NCBI GenBank assembly: GCA_031385005.1
Contig: JANNBB010000055.1
Coordinates: forward strand, 1 to 64,000
DNA from: JADKIH01 sp031385005
GTDB lineage: Bacteria > Bacteroidota > Bacteroidia > AKYH767-A > 2013-40CM-41-45
Direction of reading: 5' to 3'
DNA length: 64,000 bases
The position numbers and the translations under genes were made by a program. Below, one piece after another: positions 1 to 9,572 of this stretch (position 1 is the first letter of the stretch; every line of letters starts with the position of its first letter). The notes beneath the pieces were generated by a model that saw only the letters and a program-made list of their open reading frames with translations, was not told the origin of the DNA and made no database searches.

Positions 1-60
1 GATTGGAAGGCAAATCGCATAGAAGAGCTACTTCCTTAATTTTTATTATCTTTAAAACTA

Positions 61-87
61 ATTGCAGGCAAATGAAAAACCTGCAAT
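61..87. repeat. 8-bp inverted repeat enclosing an abortive ATG
   Basis: ATTGCAGG (61-68) is repeated as its exact reverse complement CCTGCAAT (80-87) with an 11-nt loop. The loop holds an ATG at 72 that opens a frame of only five codons before TAG. There is no T-tract after the stem, so it is not a typical intrinsic terminator. It lies just upstream of the truncated oxidase and may mark a rearrangement joint or be chance. Confidence 0.4.
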
Positions 88-98
88 AGTAATTTGAA

Positions 99-1589
99 AT
101 GAAAATCAAATCAAGATGTACTTGGTCGGATGCTTACGATACAACCACTACCCATTGGCACGGACTCCATGTTGCTCCGATGAATGATGGTGGACCTCAT
201 ACTCCGATAATGGCCGGCTCGATCTGGAGTCCTTCATTTACTATTTTGGATAATGCAGCTTTATATTGGTACCATCCACACTTGCATGGAAAAACGTTGA
301 GTCAGGTTGTAAAAGGAGCTGCCGGATTAATCATCGTACGCGACTCATTGGAATCTACCTTAGACCTGCCGCGAACTTATGGTATAGATGACTTTCCACT
401 TGTTTTTCAATGGCAACACATGGATAGTACTACCAAACAAATAATTCTCAACGACGAATTGGATAACATTACCATGATCAACGGTCAAATCAATGTTCCT
501 GTTACACCTTTTCTGAATGTTCCTGCTCAGGTTGTTCGCCTTCGTTTGCTGAATGCTTCCAGTCATCGATTTATTGAAATCGGTTTTGATAACAACATGG
601 CTTTTCATCAAATCACAACCGACGATGGTTTGCTCAATGCTCCCGTTACATTGACTCGATTAATGTTAGGTTCCGGAGAACGTGCAGAAATACTCGTAGA
701 TTTTCAAGGACAAAACGGAAATACTTTTTATATCCGGCAATACGGTACAGAATTACCTCCCGGTTATCCCGGCGGTCCGCCTAGCGGAATGGGAACTTCT
801 ATGATGGGACCGTTGGATAATACTGACTTCAATTTACTTCAATTAAATGTTGTTAATCCAACTACAAATCCGGTGATTTCAATCCCTACAACATTAACTA
901 CAAACACAATCTACTCTTCTACAGGTGCAAGTAATTTTAATGTCAGCATCACTGCTTCTCCAATGATGAGCATGATTAATTTCTTTATGAATGGAGTCAA
1001 GTACGATGAAAATGTAATAAACATGACGACCACTCAGGAAACTGTAATGACATGGGCAATTACCAATCAAAGTATGATGCCGCATCCATTTCATATTCAT
1101 GGAAACCACTTTTATGTTCTTTTAATAAATGGGGCAACTCCACCAGCAAATATGCAGGGACCCAAAGATGTAGTTGTTATTCCACCCCAGAATGGAAGCG
1201 TTTTATTAATTACAAAATACAAAGACTTTAATGATCCTGTCATGCCATATATGTTCCATTGCCATATTTTAAGTCATGAGGACAATGGAATGATGGGACA
1301 GTTTATCGTAAATCCGGCTCCGACAGGAATCTTGCCGGTAAATAAAAATGATGATTTGTATATTTATCCGAATCCGGTTAATGATTTTATTTACGTCGAA
1401 CGCAAGATGGAGCAGAAAGCAATTGGTAACATTGAAATTACCGACCTATTAGGAAATATTGTTTACAGAGCTTCAGAAAATGGAAAGCGTGTAAAGATTT
1501 CGGTAGCCGACTTTTCAAAGGGTACCTATATTATAAAGGTCGAAAACGGACAGTTTCAAACGGTATCAAGGTTTCAAAAAATCGAGTAA
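99..1589 (+). pseudogene. Multicopper oxidase with T9SS sorting domain, N-terminus missing
   Basis: This is a laccase/bilirubin-oxidase-type multicopper oxidase that would oxidise substrates or cuprous ions with reduction of oxygen. All copper-binding motifs are visible: H19-W-H21 near the start, HPHLHG at residues 59-64, HPFHIHGNHF at 329-338, and HCH at 387-389 followed by H393 and M398 as type-1 ligands. Residues from about 420 form a T9SS type A sorting domain (YIYPNPV). Family members normally have a signal peptide and roughly 100 residues before the first HWHG. Here HWHG begins at residue 19 and the frame is closed by TAA at 90-92. Without a Sec signal the sorting domain could not work, so the gene is probably 5'-truncated, rearranged or frameshifted. 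An assembly fault is also possible. The Met at 99 is only the first in-frame start. Confidence 0.75.
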
Positions 1590-1748
1590 TTCTTGTGTTT
1601 TTTATTCAACTGCTTTTTCCTGATTTTATGACTAATTAAAAGAGTAATAATTCAGAAGAAATTTATCATTAAATCGAACCTTTTTTAATAGAAATTCCAG
1701 AACTTTTATACCTATTTTTCGTATTTAAATGACTAAAAAAGTATTCAA

Positions 1749-3542
1749 ATGGAAATTGGAGTAAAGAACGCTATCACTCGTGGTGGGGAATTTTTAATTA
1801 AGGAAACTCAACCTGAAGATATTTTCATTCCCGAAGAATGGAATGAAGAGCAGTTAATGATTGCTCAAACTTGTAAGGACTTTCTTGAAGCGGAAGTATA
1901 TCCATATCTCGATCGCATTGATGCGCAAGAGGAGGGTCTCATGCAGTCTATTCTAGGTAAAGCTGCCGATCTGGGACTTTTAGGAATTTCAATTCCTGAA
2001 GAATACGGTGGATTTGGAAAAGACTTTACAACAGGAATGTTGGCGACAGAATGGCTCGGAGCCGGACATTCTTTTTCTGTTGCCTATGCTGCACACACCG
2101 GAATTGGAACTTTACCAATCTTGTATTATGGAAATAAAGAACAAAAAGATAAATACATTCCTAAACTTTCTAATGGAGAATGGAAGGCAGCATATTGCTT
2201 GACAGAACCTAGCTCAGGATCGGATGCAAACTCCGGAAAAACGAAAGCAATGCTTTCCCCGGATGGTAAATCATACCTCATCAACGGACAAAAAATGTGG
2301 ATTACCAATGCGGGCTTTGCCGACATATTTATCGTCTTCGCGAAAATTGATACCGATGAAAACCTCAGTGCTTTCATCGTTGAAAAAACATTTGGCGGAA
2401 TTACCTTAAATCCTGAAGAGCATAAGATGGGAATTAAAGGTAGCTCTACCCGTCAGGTTTTCTTTAATGACTGTAAAGTACCCGTTGAAAATTTGCTAAG
2501 CGAAAGAGGAAATGGTTTTAAGATAGCCGTAAATATTCTAAACCTCGGCCGTATTAAACTTGCAGGTGCAGCAATCGGTGGTTCGAAGCGCGTCAGTACA
2601 CTTTCTATTCAGTATGCCAATGAGCGTCAGCAATTCGGTCGCCCCATTGCTAAATACGGAGCGATTCGTCATAAACTGGCTGAACAAGCCATTCGTATTT
2701 TCGCTTGTGAATCTGCCATTTTCCGTTGCAGCCAGAATGTCGAAGACGCCATTCGCGAATTGAAAGCATCCGGAATGGACGATACGAAGGCAAAATTAAA
2801 AGGAGTGGAGCAGTTTGCAGTCGAAGCCGCTATTTTAAAAGTCGATGGAAGCGAAGTATTGGATTATGTAGTCGACGAAGGTGTTCAGATATATGGCGGA
2901 ATGGGCTTCAGCGCTGATGCACCAATGGATCGTTCTTACCGCGACGCCCGTATCAACAGAATCTTCGAAGGGACCAATGAAATTAACCGCATGCTGGCCG
3001 TCGATATGATGCTGAAGCGTGCCATGAAAGGTGAACTTGATCTTATTGGTCCCGCAACCAAAGTGGCTTCCGAACTCATGCAAATTCCGGATTCAGGAAG
3101 TAAACCGGAAGGACTTTTAGCTGCAGAGAAATCGAATATCGAAAACTTTAAAAAAGCCGTTCTTCTCGTAGCCGGAGCCGCTGTGCAAAAACTCATGATG
3201 CAATTGGCTAAAGAGCAAGAGGTGCTAATGAATATCGCTGACATGCTTATCGATCTTTATATTGCAGAGTCTCTTTATCTGCGAGTAGCAAAAATTGCAG
3301 GCATGCGCGGCGAAGCGGCAAGCGAGGTGTATATTCAAATGCTGAAGACTTACATGAGTGATGCATCTGACAGAATCGCCAAATCAGGTAAAGATGCCAT
3401 CAATTCATTCGCCGATGGTGATGAACAACGAATGTTGTTAATGGGTCTAAAACGTTTTACAAAAACAGCTCCACTGAATGTGAAAGAATCCAGAAGAATT
3501 ATTGCCGCAAAATTACTGGAAGAAAACAAGTATTGCTTTTAG
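1749..3542 (+). CDS. Acyl-CoA dehydrogenase, long (VLCAD-like) form
   Basis: This flavoenzyme would introduce the alpha-beta double bond in acyl-CoA during fatty acid beta-oxidation and pass electrons to ETF. The N-terminal helical domain, the middle beta domain (CLTEPSSGSDA, WITNAG) and the C-terminal helical domain (ERQQFGRPI) are in the usual order. The likely catalytic base is Glu407 in RIFEGTNEI. At 597 residues it belongs to the long ACAD group with an extra C-terminal domain of about 170 residues, like mitochondrial VLCAD. It starts at an ATG preceded by A-rich sequence and ends 24 nt before a strong terminator. Unlike many Bacteroidota relatives it has no adjacent thiolase or hydroxyacyl-CoA dehydrogenase gene, so it appears to be a single-gene unit. 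Confidence 0.92.
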   Translation: MEIGVKNAITRGGEFLIKETQPEDIFIPEEWNEEQLMIAQTCKDFLEAEVYPYLDRIDAQEEGLMQSILGKAADLGLLGISIPEEYGGFGKDFTTGMLATEWLGAGHSFSVAYAAHTGIGTLPILYYGNKEQKDKYIPKLSNGEWKAAYCLTEPSSGSDANSGKTKAMLSPDGKSYLINGQKMWITNAGFADIFIVFAKIDTDENLSAFIVEKTFGGITLNPEEHKMGIKGSSTRQVFFNDCKVPVENLLSERGNGFKIAVNILNLGRIKLAGAAIGGSKRVSTLSIQYANERQQFGRPIAKYGAIRHKLAEQAIRIFACESAIFRCSQNVEDAIRELKASGMDDTKAKLKGVEQFAVEAAILKVDGSEVLDYVVDEGVQIYGGMGFSADAPMDRSYRDARINRIFEGTNEINRMLAVDMMLKRAMKGELDLIGPATKVASELMQIPDSGSKPEGLLAAEKSNIENFKKAVLLVAGAAVQKLMMQLAKEQEVLMNIADMLIDLYIAESLYLRVAKIAGMRGEAASEVYIQMLKTYMSDASDRIAKSGKDAINSFADGDEQRMLLMGLKRFTKTAPLNVKESRRIIAAKLLEENKYCF

Positions 3543-3566
3543 AAAAAAGAATAAAATATTTCGAAA

Positions 3567-3598
3567 GGGGGATCACTAAATATGATCTCCCTTTTTTT
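3567..3598 (+). terminator. Intrinsic terminator after acyl-CoA dehydrogenase gene
   Basis: A 9-bp stem (GGGGGATCA 3567-3575 with TGATCTCCC 3583-3591, one G-T pair) has a 7-nt loop and is followed by seven T residues. Confidence 0.88.
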
Positions 3599-3717
3599 AT
3601 GAAAATTACTGAACCGGAATTGCCTTTATATTATTATACTTCCTTTTTATATAATCCTTTGTTAATAGAGTATTAAAAATCCCTCTAAAAGGCGACAGTT
3701 ATTTTATTATTTACTAT

Positions 3718-3725
3718 TATCTTTG
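3718..3725 (+). promoter_or_regulatory. Candidate -7 box TATCTTTG
   Basis: TATCTTTG matches the Bacteroidota TAnnTTTG -7 consensus, 20 nt before the TTG start of the next gene. No clear TTTG -33 element was seen at the expected spacing. Confidence 0.45.
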
Positions 3726-3745
3726 CAGGATACAAATCCCCGGTT

Positions 3746-6328
3746 TTGAATTTACATATTTTCTTAAAAATTATTTTTATTTCAGCTTTTTTATGCTGTT
3801 ATTCAAATTCTCATGCTCAATATTTTGAAAGGGTTTATGGAGGTAATAATCAAACTACCGGCAATTATTTTACCATAAATAAAAAACATGAAATCGTTTT
3901 AGTTGGAAATTATCAGGATACCATAAATAATTCTTCGGGATATTATCTTTTAAATATTGACACGATCGGCAACGTCAATTGGCAAAAAAATATTTCAGAT
4001 GCTTTCGATGCTTATGGAATTTCTATAGCTACATTGAACGATGGAAGGATTATTACCTTGGGCACACATTCAGGTGCAATCTACCAGGCGCTAGCCGAAG
4101 TTCAATTGCTTGATTCAACAGGAAACGTTCTCATCGCTTCTGTTTATCCTCCAATTGATGGCTGGGGAACTGCAGGAACTTCCTTATGTAGTTCCGGTGA
4201 TTCCTCTATGTTGATCGCTTTTTATACGGATGGATTTATTTCAACCAATTACTATTCCGTATATAAGTTGAATGCAAATCTCCAGACAGAGTGGAGCGAT
4301 TTTGTGAGTTTCGATGGCTCTCTTACCAATCAAAACGGTCTCGTTTCTTCACCGACAGAGGAATCATTTACCATGGCTTTTTATGAAATTTACATTTATT
4401 CTCCTACACTGCTTTTTAATATTTCCCATATCCGTAAACACGATAGCAATGGAGTGCTAATTTCTGATTCTTTATATTCATTCAATTGTATTTCTAAAGC
4501 AATATCTCCTGCTTTTGATAAAGGTGCTGTCATTTGTGGATTACATGATACACTGAATAGAATGAATCTCGATCTCATCCGAATTGACAGCCTGGGAAAT
4601 GAAATCCTTCATCGAAAATATACAGGCAGATTTAATACAGAAGCAGTTGATGTTATACAAACACCCGATAGCGGGTTTGTCATATTGTCTACAATAAACG
4701 ATTCTATAATCTCCGGACTGCACGACATTCAGATTTTGAAAACAAATAGTTTGGGTGATAGTCTTTGGTCAAGACAATTTGGTGGTTATCTCGACGAACA
4801 AGCAATAAAAATTGAATGTGATGGAAACGATTTAGTAATCATGTCTCATACTTCAAGTTTCGGTACCAATCATATTTACATAATCCGTACAGATTCTGCA
4901 GGTATCATTCAATCGCCTTATTCAATAATGTCAGGCGGACGTTATTTTTGTGCAAATGATTCAGCAACACTTAGCATTTTTCCTCCCCCACGACCGGGTG
5001 TACAAATTACCTGGTCAACAGGAGATACAATTAATCCTATTCAGGTTACTGCATCCGGTAATTACTTTGCAACCTTGACCGACACATCCGGAAATGCTAC
5101 TCAGACCTCTTTCTTTCCCGTTTATTTCGCTGCTCAACCCAATGCTGACTTCGGTCCTGATACGATAAGAATTTGTAATGGACTCCCTTTGTTAAATTCG
5201 GGTACAGATCTAGCCAACAGCTACCAATGGTATTTCAATAATACTATTCTTCCCGGAGAAACAACATCTTCAATAGTACCTCAGCAACCCGGAAATTATC
5301 AATTGGTCGTTAGTAATTATTGCGCATCAGATACTTCTTCTTCTTTTGTCGACACCCTATATTCACCTCCTGCACAGCCGGTCATTACTAGTGCTCCTTT
5401 CGATCATGTATGTGTGGGCGATAGTCTTTTGTTATCCATCTCTCCCGGATTAAACGAGTCTCTTCAATGGTTTACAACCGATTTTATTAATCAATACCCC
5501 ATACCCGGAGCGATTGATTCCTCACTTTATGTTTATCAGAACGGTGTCTATTGGGTGTCTTCAACAAATATTCATGGATGTTCAAATTCTTCATCGCCTA
5601 AAATCGTATTGTACGATTTAAATGGTGAATTCATTAATCCCAATGGACCACCCAGTTTTTGTCAAGGGGGTCAGGTAGAGCTTACCATTTCGCCGGGGTC
5701 CGGTTATCTTTGGTCAAACGGGGATACAACGCAAACCACCATTGTCGATTCCAGCGGACAATATTTTGTTTCTCTGGTCAATCAATATGGTTGCCCTAAA
5801 AATTCAGATACCATTACCATTACCGTTTTAAACAATCCTGATGTTAACCTCGGAAATGATACATTGGTGTGTCTGGGTTCTACCATTACTCTGGACGCCG
5901 GTCCGGGTTTTAACAATTATTTCTGGAACGATGAATCGACGCTTCAAACACTGGATGTATCTGTTTCGGGAACATTAAACGATACCGGTTTCTACTTTAT
6001 TTCCGTAACGGATACCAACGGTTGTACAGACGGGGATACCGTCCGTATTATTTTTGATGTTTGCAGTGGTTTGAATGTTATAACTTGTCAACCGTTTTAT
6101 ATCTATCCAAATCCCTCCAAAAAAGAGGAATCTGTCATTATTAAAGGTGAAATGGGTGAAAAATATGACCTGATTATTTACCAGGCCGGAGGAAAAGAAA
6201 TGCTTAAAAAGAGCTTTGAAAGCTTTATTGAATTGAAAAATTCGACGTTTTTGTCGTCAGGACTGTTTTTTTATCGAATCTTTTCAGGAAAAAAGGTTTG
6301 GTACAGTGGCTTATTAATCATTGAATAA
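3746..6328 (+). CDS. Secreted T9SS type A cargo protein with Ig-like domains
   Basis: This 860-residue exported protein has no recognisable enzyme motif. The start is a TTG. It is chosen because the following residues form a clean signal peptide ending at SNSHAQ, with no ATG available for it. Residues about 25-400 contain repeated 'D-S-x-G-N/D' segments such as SLGDSLWSRQFGG, typical of propeller-like repeats in Bacteroidota surface proteins. Residues about 400-770 hold Ig/PKD-like modules (SNGDTTQTTIVDSSGQY, LGNDTLVCLGSTITLDAG). From about 785 the sequence is a type A sorting domain beginning FYIYPNPS. It probably sits on the cell surface or is released through the T9SS. The ligand is unknown. 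Its 3' end overlaps only an unlikely TTG upstream of the next gene. Confidence 0.82.
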   Translation: MNLHIFLKIIFISAFLCCYSNSHAQYFERVYGGNNQTTGNYFTINKKHEIVLVGNYQDTINNSSGYYLLNIDTIGNVNWQKNISDAFDAYGISIATLNDGRIITLGTHSGAIYQALAEVQLLDSTGNVLIASVYPPIDGWGTAGTSLCSSGDSSMLIAFYTDGFISTNYYSVYKLNANLQTEWSDFVSFDGSLTNQNGLVSSPTEESFTMAFYEIYIYSPTLLFNISHIRKHDSNGVLISDSLYSFNCISKAISPAFDKGAVICGLHDTLNRMNLDLIRIDSLGNEILHRKYTGRFNTEAVDVIQTPDSGFVILSTINDSIISGLHDIQILKTNSLGDSLWSRQFGGYLDEQAIKIECDGNDLVIMSHTSSFGTNHIYIIRTDSAGIIQSPYSIMSGGRYFCANDSATLSIFPPPRPGVQITWSTGDTINPIQVTASGNYFATLTDTSGNATQTSFFPVYFAAQPNADFGPDTIRICNGLPLLNSGTDLANSYQWYFNNTILPGETTSSIVPQQPGNYQLVVSNYCASDTSSSFVDTLYSPPAQPVITSAPFDHVCVGDSLLLSISPGLNESLQWFTTDFINQYPIPGAIDSSLYVYQNGVYWVSSTNIHGCSNSSSPKIVLYDLNGEFINPNGPPSFCQGGQVELTISPGSGYLWSNGDTTQTTIVDSSGQYFVSLVNQYGCPKNSDTITITVLNNPDVNLGNDTLVCLGSTITLDAGPGFNNYFWNDESTLQTLDVSVSGTLNDTGFYFISVTDTNGCTDGDTVRIIFDVCSGLNVITCQPFYIYPNPSKKEESVIIKGEMGEKYDLIIYQAGGKEMLKKSFESFIELKNSTFLSSGLFFYRIFSGKKVWYSGLLIIE

Positions 6329-6350
6329 TCACAAACAACGATTATTTTTG
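6321..6350 (+). promoter_or_regulatory. Promoter of the HYC_CC_PP-like gene
   Basis: TTG at 6321-6323 and TATTTTTG at 6343-6350 are separated by 19 nt, as expected for Bacteroidota -33/-7 elements. The box ends 6 nt before the ATG at 6357, implying a leaderless or nearly leaderless transcript. The -33 element overlaps the end of the preceding gene. Confidence 0.6.
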
Positions 6351-6356
6351 CATTCA

Positions 6357-6761
6357 ATGTTAACGGGATTAAATAGACTTTTTACAATCTTAATGGTTTC
6401 AGCGGTTCTTTTTTCATCAAATGGACTGGTGCTTTCTATTCATTCTTGCCTCTTTAATAATTCAAAAGAAATTGCACTTTTTTCTGACTCCGATTGTTGC
6501 AGGGATATCAACGATTGCCATAATAAAGCTCCCGGCAAAGAGAATAAAGTAAATACCACTTGCTGCACTTCTGAAATTACATACCTCAAGACAGCTAGTC
6601 TTTTTCTGAATAAAAAAGTTTTTCAAGTCGTTTGTTTCAATCTTTTCGAACAAACCGTTTCCTTTTTAATTTCACCAACCTTCTCATTTAATTACCCGGA
6701 AAATGGCTATCTAAATAAGCCAACCCCATTTAAGCTCCGACAAATTCCAATGCTAATTTGA
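6357..6761 (+). CDS. HYC_CC_PP-like small exported protein
   Basis: This 134-residue protein has an N-terminal hydrophobic segment (about residues 8-27) and Cys/His motifs: H29-S-C31, C47-C48, C54-H55 and C69-C70. The order H-x-C, CC and a late proline motif (here KPTPF) resembles the Bacteroidota HYC_CC_PP family, whose function is unknown. The family is often found next to TonB receptors and HMA proteins, as here. ATG 6357 is preferred over the in-frame TTG at 6321 because a good -7 box lies between them and the signal-like segment follows the ATG. A role in binding a soft metal such as copper is an inference from cysteine content and neighbours. The final PP is replaced by PTP, so family membership is not certain. 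Confidence 0.7.
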   Translation: MLTGLNRLFTILMVSAVLFSSNGLVLSIHSCLFNNSKEIALFSDSDCCRDINDCHNKAPGKENKVNTTCCTSEITYLKTASLFLNKKVFQVVCFNLFEQTVSFLISPTFSFNYPENGYLNKPTPFKLRQIPMLI

Positions 6762-6837
6762 TTGAATAATTGTTTAATATATGTAATTGCTAAGTAGCAG
6801 TTTATACAATTTAATTAAACTAATTATTTTCAATCAA

Positions 6838-9036
6838 ATGATACAAAAAATCATATTCATTAGTGCTTTACTTTTCGTTAAGCCGGTCATCGCTCAGCAA
6901 ATTATCAAAGGTCAGGTATTCGAAATTGTCGATTCAAAAGAAATGTCTTTGCCCGGTGCCACTTTGTTATGGGTTAATTCTCAGCAAGCTGTTTCTTCTG
7001 ATAAGGAGGGTAAATTTTCTTTGGAAATTTCTGATCAGCTTCCGGGTAAAATTGTTGTTTCTTCCATCGGGTTTAAAACAGATACCTTAGAAATAGCAAC
7101 TTCAGATTTCATTAAAGTCCTTTTAAAGAAATCAATTAATTTAAAAGAAGTCAACGTAACAGCCAAAAAAGAGGACATTACTATATCTACAATTAATCCG
7201 ATTAACTCAGAAACGATTACCGAAAATGAATTGCTGAAAGCTGCCTGTTGTAATATTTCTGAAGCATTTGAAACAAACCCTTCAGTAAATGTAGACTATA
7301 AAGATGCCGTAACCGGAGTGAAGGAAATTCAGCTCCTTGGTCTTGGGGGAATTTATGTTCAGATGCTGAATGAAAACATTCCTGATATGCATGGTCTTGC
7401 AGGTATTTATGGTCTGACTTTTATTCCAGGCCCATGGATAGAATCAATTCAATTAACAAAAGGATCAGGTTCTGTATTAAATGGTTATGAATCAGCAACC
7501 GGACAAATAAACGTTGAATTAAAGAAGCCGAATAATAAGGAAATACCTCGGTTATTTTTCAATTTGTTTGGTGAAGAAAGCGGTGCATTGGAGGGAAATA
7601 TTATCCTCAAGCAAAAAGTAAATTCCAAGTTAAGTACGATGTTAATGTTACATGGAAGAAGGATGAAAAGTGAGATGGACAGAAATTCAGATGGGTTTAT
7701 GGATACTCCTGATAACCGTTCTTTCAATATCTATAACCGTTGGCAATACCATAGTTCTAAAAAACTGGAAGGGCAACTATCAATCAAATTTCTTTCTGAT
7801 GATATCAATGGCGGGCAAACGGATAAAGTCTCCAATTTTCCAATTTATAAAACTTATGTGAATACCAAGCGCGCTGAAGTATCAGGTAAAGTAGGTTTAA
7901 TTTATCCTGAAAATCCGGCAAAAAGCATTGGTAATATTTACCAGTTTACTCTTCACGATATGAAATCTTCTTTTGGTTTGAAAAAGTACAATGCGAGGGA
8001 GAGTTCTATTTATCTGGAATCTATTTACCAAAACGTATTAGGCGGACTCAATCACGAATATAAAATGGGATTGACTTTTCGATATAACCGGCTTGAAGAA
8101 GAATTTCCCGGGCTTCCAAAACTTGTAGAGGAAAATATTCCGGGAGTATTTCTGGAATACACCTACAAGTATTTTGATAAAATGACCATTGTAGCGGGAT
8201 TGCGTGAAGATCTGCAAGCCAATAAAGAATGGATTTTCACACCGAGAATTCATGGTAAGTATAATTTTACGGAAGACTTTATTTTTCGTGCAAGTGCCGG
8301 CCGAAGCTACCGGAAGCCATACTTAATTGCTGACCACCTTTCGGTTCTTGCTTCGTCCAGAGAAATCATTTTTTCGGAAAAGATCAACCCGGAAAGAGCG
8401 TGGAATTACGGTGTTAACTTTACTAAAAGAGGTATGATTGCCGGACATGAATTTTCATTAAGTGCAGATGCATACCGCACCAATTTTACAGAACAATTGG
8501 TGGTTGATGCATATTCTGATTCAACAAGAATTCAGTTTTATAATCTGAAAGGAAAATCCTACAGCAATAGTTTTCAATTTACTATTAATTCCGAAATAAT
8601 GGAAGGCCTCGATCTAAGACTTGCTTATAAAATCGATGATGTAAAATCGACTTTTAACGGAAAAGTGGAGGAGCAGCCTCTCATCTCACGAGAACGTGCC
8701 TTATTTACATTATCTTATAAGACTTCAAACGAACACTGGAAATTTGATTTTACAACCGTTTGGGAAGGTAAAAAAAGACTTCAAAATACTTTTTCAAGTT
8801 TAGAAAGTAACAGCAATAAATATTCGCCTGATTATGCAACTTCCAATCTTCAAATCACAAAGGTGTTCCGAAAATTTGAATTGTATGGCGGTTCCGAAAA
8901 CCTGTTTGACTACCGGCAGTTGGATCCGATTATTCACCCGGAAAATCCATTTGGAAATTCTTTCGATGCAACCAATATTTGGGGACCAATTCAGGGTAGA
9001 AGGGTATATGCCGGACTCCGAATGTCTATACGATAA
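6838..9036 (+). CDS. TonB-dependent outer membrane receptor
   Basis: This 732-residue receptor would import a ligand across the outer membrane using TonB energy. A signal peptide (MIQKIIFISALLFVKPVIAQ) is followed by a carboxypeptidase-regulatory-like domain (about 20-105) and the plug domain with NPSVNVDYKDAVTGVKEIQL and GGIYVQMLNENIPD. The beta-barrel then runs to the C-terminus. The ATG at 6838 gives the signal peptide. An in-frame TTG 51 nt upstream would bury it, so the ATG is chosen. No promoter box was seen between this gene and the HYC_CC_PP-like gene 76 nt upstream, so they are probably co-transcribed. With the HMA protein downstream, a metal or metal-chelate substrate is the best guess. 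The substrate cannot be read from sequence alone. Confidence 0.88.
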   Translation: MIQKIIFISALLFVKPVIAQQIIKGQVFEIVDSKEMSLPGATLLWVNSQQAVSSDKEGKFSLEISDQLPGKIVVSSIGFKTDTLEIATSDFIKVLLKKSINLKEVNVTAKKEDITISTINPINSETITENELLKAACCNISEAFETNPSVNVDYKDAVTGVKEIQLLGLGGIYVQMLNENIPDMHGLAGIYGLTFIPGPWIESIQLTKGSGSVLNGYESATGQINVELKKPNNKEIPRLFFNLFGEESGALEGNIILKQKVNSKLSTMLMLHGRRMKSEMDRNSDGFMDTPDNRSFNIYNRWQYHSSKKLEGQLSIKFLSDDINGGQTDKVSNFPIYKTYVNTKRAEVSGKVGLIYPENPAKSIGNIYQFTLHDMKSSFGLKKYNARESSIYLESIYQNVLGGLNHEYKMGLTFRYNRLEEEFPGLPKLVEENIPGVFLEYTYKYFDKMTIVAGLREDLQANKEWIFTPRIHGKYNFTEDFIFRASAGRSYRKPYLIADHLSVLASSREIIFSEKINPERAWNYGVNFTKRGMIAGHEFSLSADAYRTNFTEQLVVDAYSDSTRIQFYNLKGKSYSNSFQFTINSEIMEGLDLRLAYKIDDVKSTFNGKVEEQPLISRERALFTLSYKTSNEHWKFDFTTVWEGKKRLQNTFSSLESNSNKYSPDYATSNLQITKVFRKFELYGGSENLFDYRQLDPIIHPENPFGNSFDATNIWGPIQGRRVYAGLRMSIR

Positions 9037-9200
9037 TAGTATTATTACAAGTGAATTTGATTGCCAAGTTGGACCGATTATTGTCAATCTTGTTTAGAAG
9101 AATTAACATTGAATATACTTTCAACAATTCTACAAAAACAATAAATTATTCAAAAAGTATTAAATTAGATAATTAATATAAAAACTTCAACATCAATTAT

Positions 9201-9548
9201 ATGTCAAAATATTTCATAACAATTGTACTTATAATAGCATCTCAAATTTCTGTTTTTTCTCAAACAGATACTATTAAAATAAAGACCTCTGCTGTTTGCA
9301 AAACCTGCAAAAAGACCATCGAGGAAAGCTTGTCTTTTGAGAAAGGAATAAAAAAATCATCGTTAGACCTGGAGTCTAAAGTAATCACGGTTATTTATAA
9401 TCCTTCCAAAACAAATCCTGAAAAAATCCGCCGGGCAGTTAGTAAAACCGGCTATGATGCAGATTCTATTCCGAAGGATCCAAAGGCGTTTAAGCATTTA
9501 CCTGACTGCTGTAAAGATGAAGCAGGTGATAAGCAGGGGGATCATTAA
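9201..9548 (+). CDS. Exported heavy-metal-associated (HMA) domain protein
   Basis: This 115-residue protein has a signal peptide (cleavage probably after SVFSQ) and one HMA ferredoxin-like domain with the metal-binding C33-K-T-C36 motif. A second Cys pair (C103-C104) lies in a charged tail ending in Asp-His. HMA domains usually bind Cu(I) or Zn(II). The signal peptide puts this one in the periplasm or outside, unlike cytosolic CopZ. It follows the TonB receptor by 164 nt. Together with the receptor and the HYC_CC_PP-like protein it suggests a metal uptake or sequestration set. Its stop codon lies in the stem of a bidirectional terminator. Confidence 0.85.
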   Translation: MSKYFITIVLIIASQISVFSQTDTIKIKTSAVCKTCKKTIEESLSFEKGIKKSSLDLESKVITVIYNPSKTNPEKIRRAVSKTGYDADSIPKDPKAFKHLPDCCKDEAGDKQGDH

Positions 9549-9572
9549 AGGAGGTTTACCCTCTTTTATTTT
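9547..9572. terminator. Bidirectional terminator between convergent genes
   Basis: AAAGGAGG (9547-9554) pairs with CCTCTTTT (9560-9567, one G-T pair) around a 5-nt loop, with T-rich sequence after it on the plus strand. The element overlaps the stop codons of both the HMA gene and the convergent amidohydrolase gene. Confidence 0.6.

Noticed and set aside
3..89. Frame open from the left edge ending MKNLQ then stop, as the missing oxidase N-terminus
   Set aside because: The residues do not resemble oxidase sequence, and it is in a different frame. It cannot supply the missing domain without larger changes.
6321..6356. TTG start for the HYC_CC_PP-like gene
   Set aside because: The TTG is the likely -33 element, and the -7 box lies after it. 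Translation from ATG 6357 gives a proper signal-like N-terminus.
9549..9554. AGGAGG as a Shine-Dalgarno sequence
   Set aside because: It lies past the HMA stop codon with no plus-strand start following. It is one arm of the terminator hairpin.
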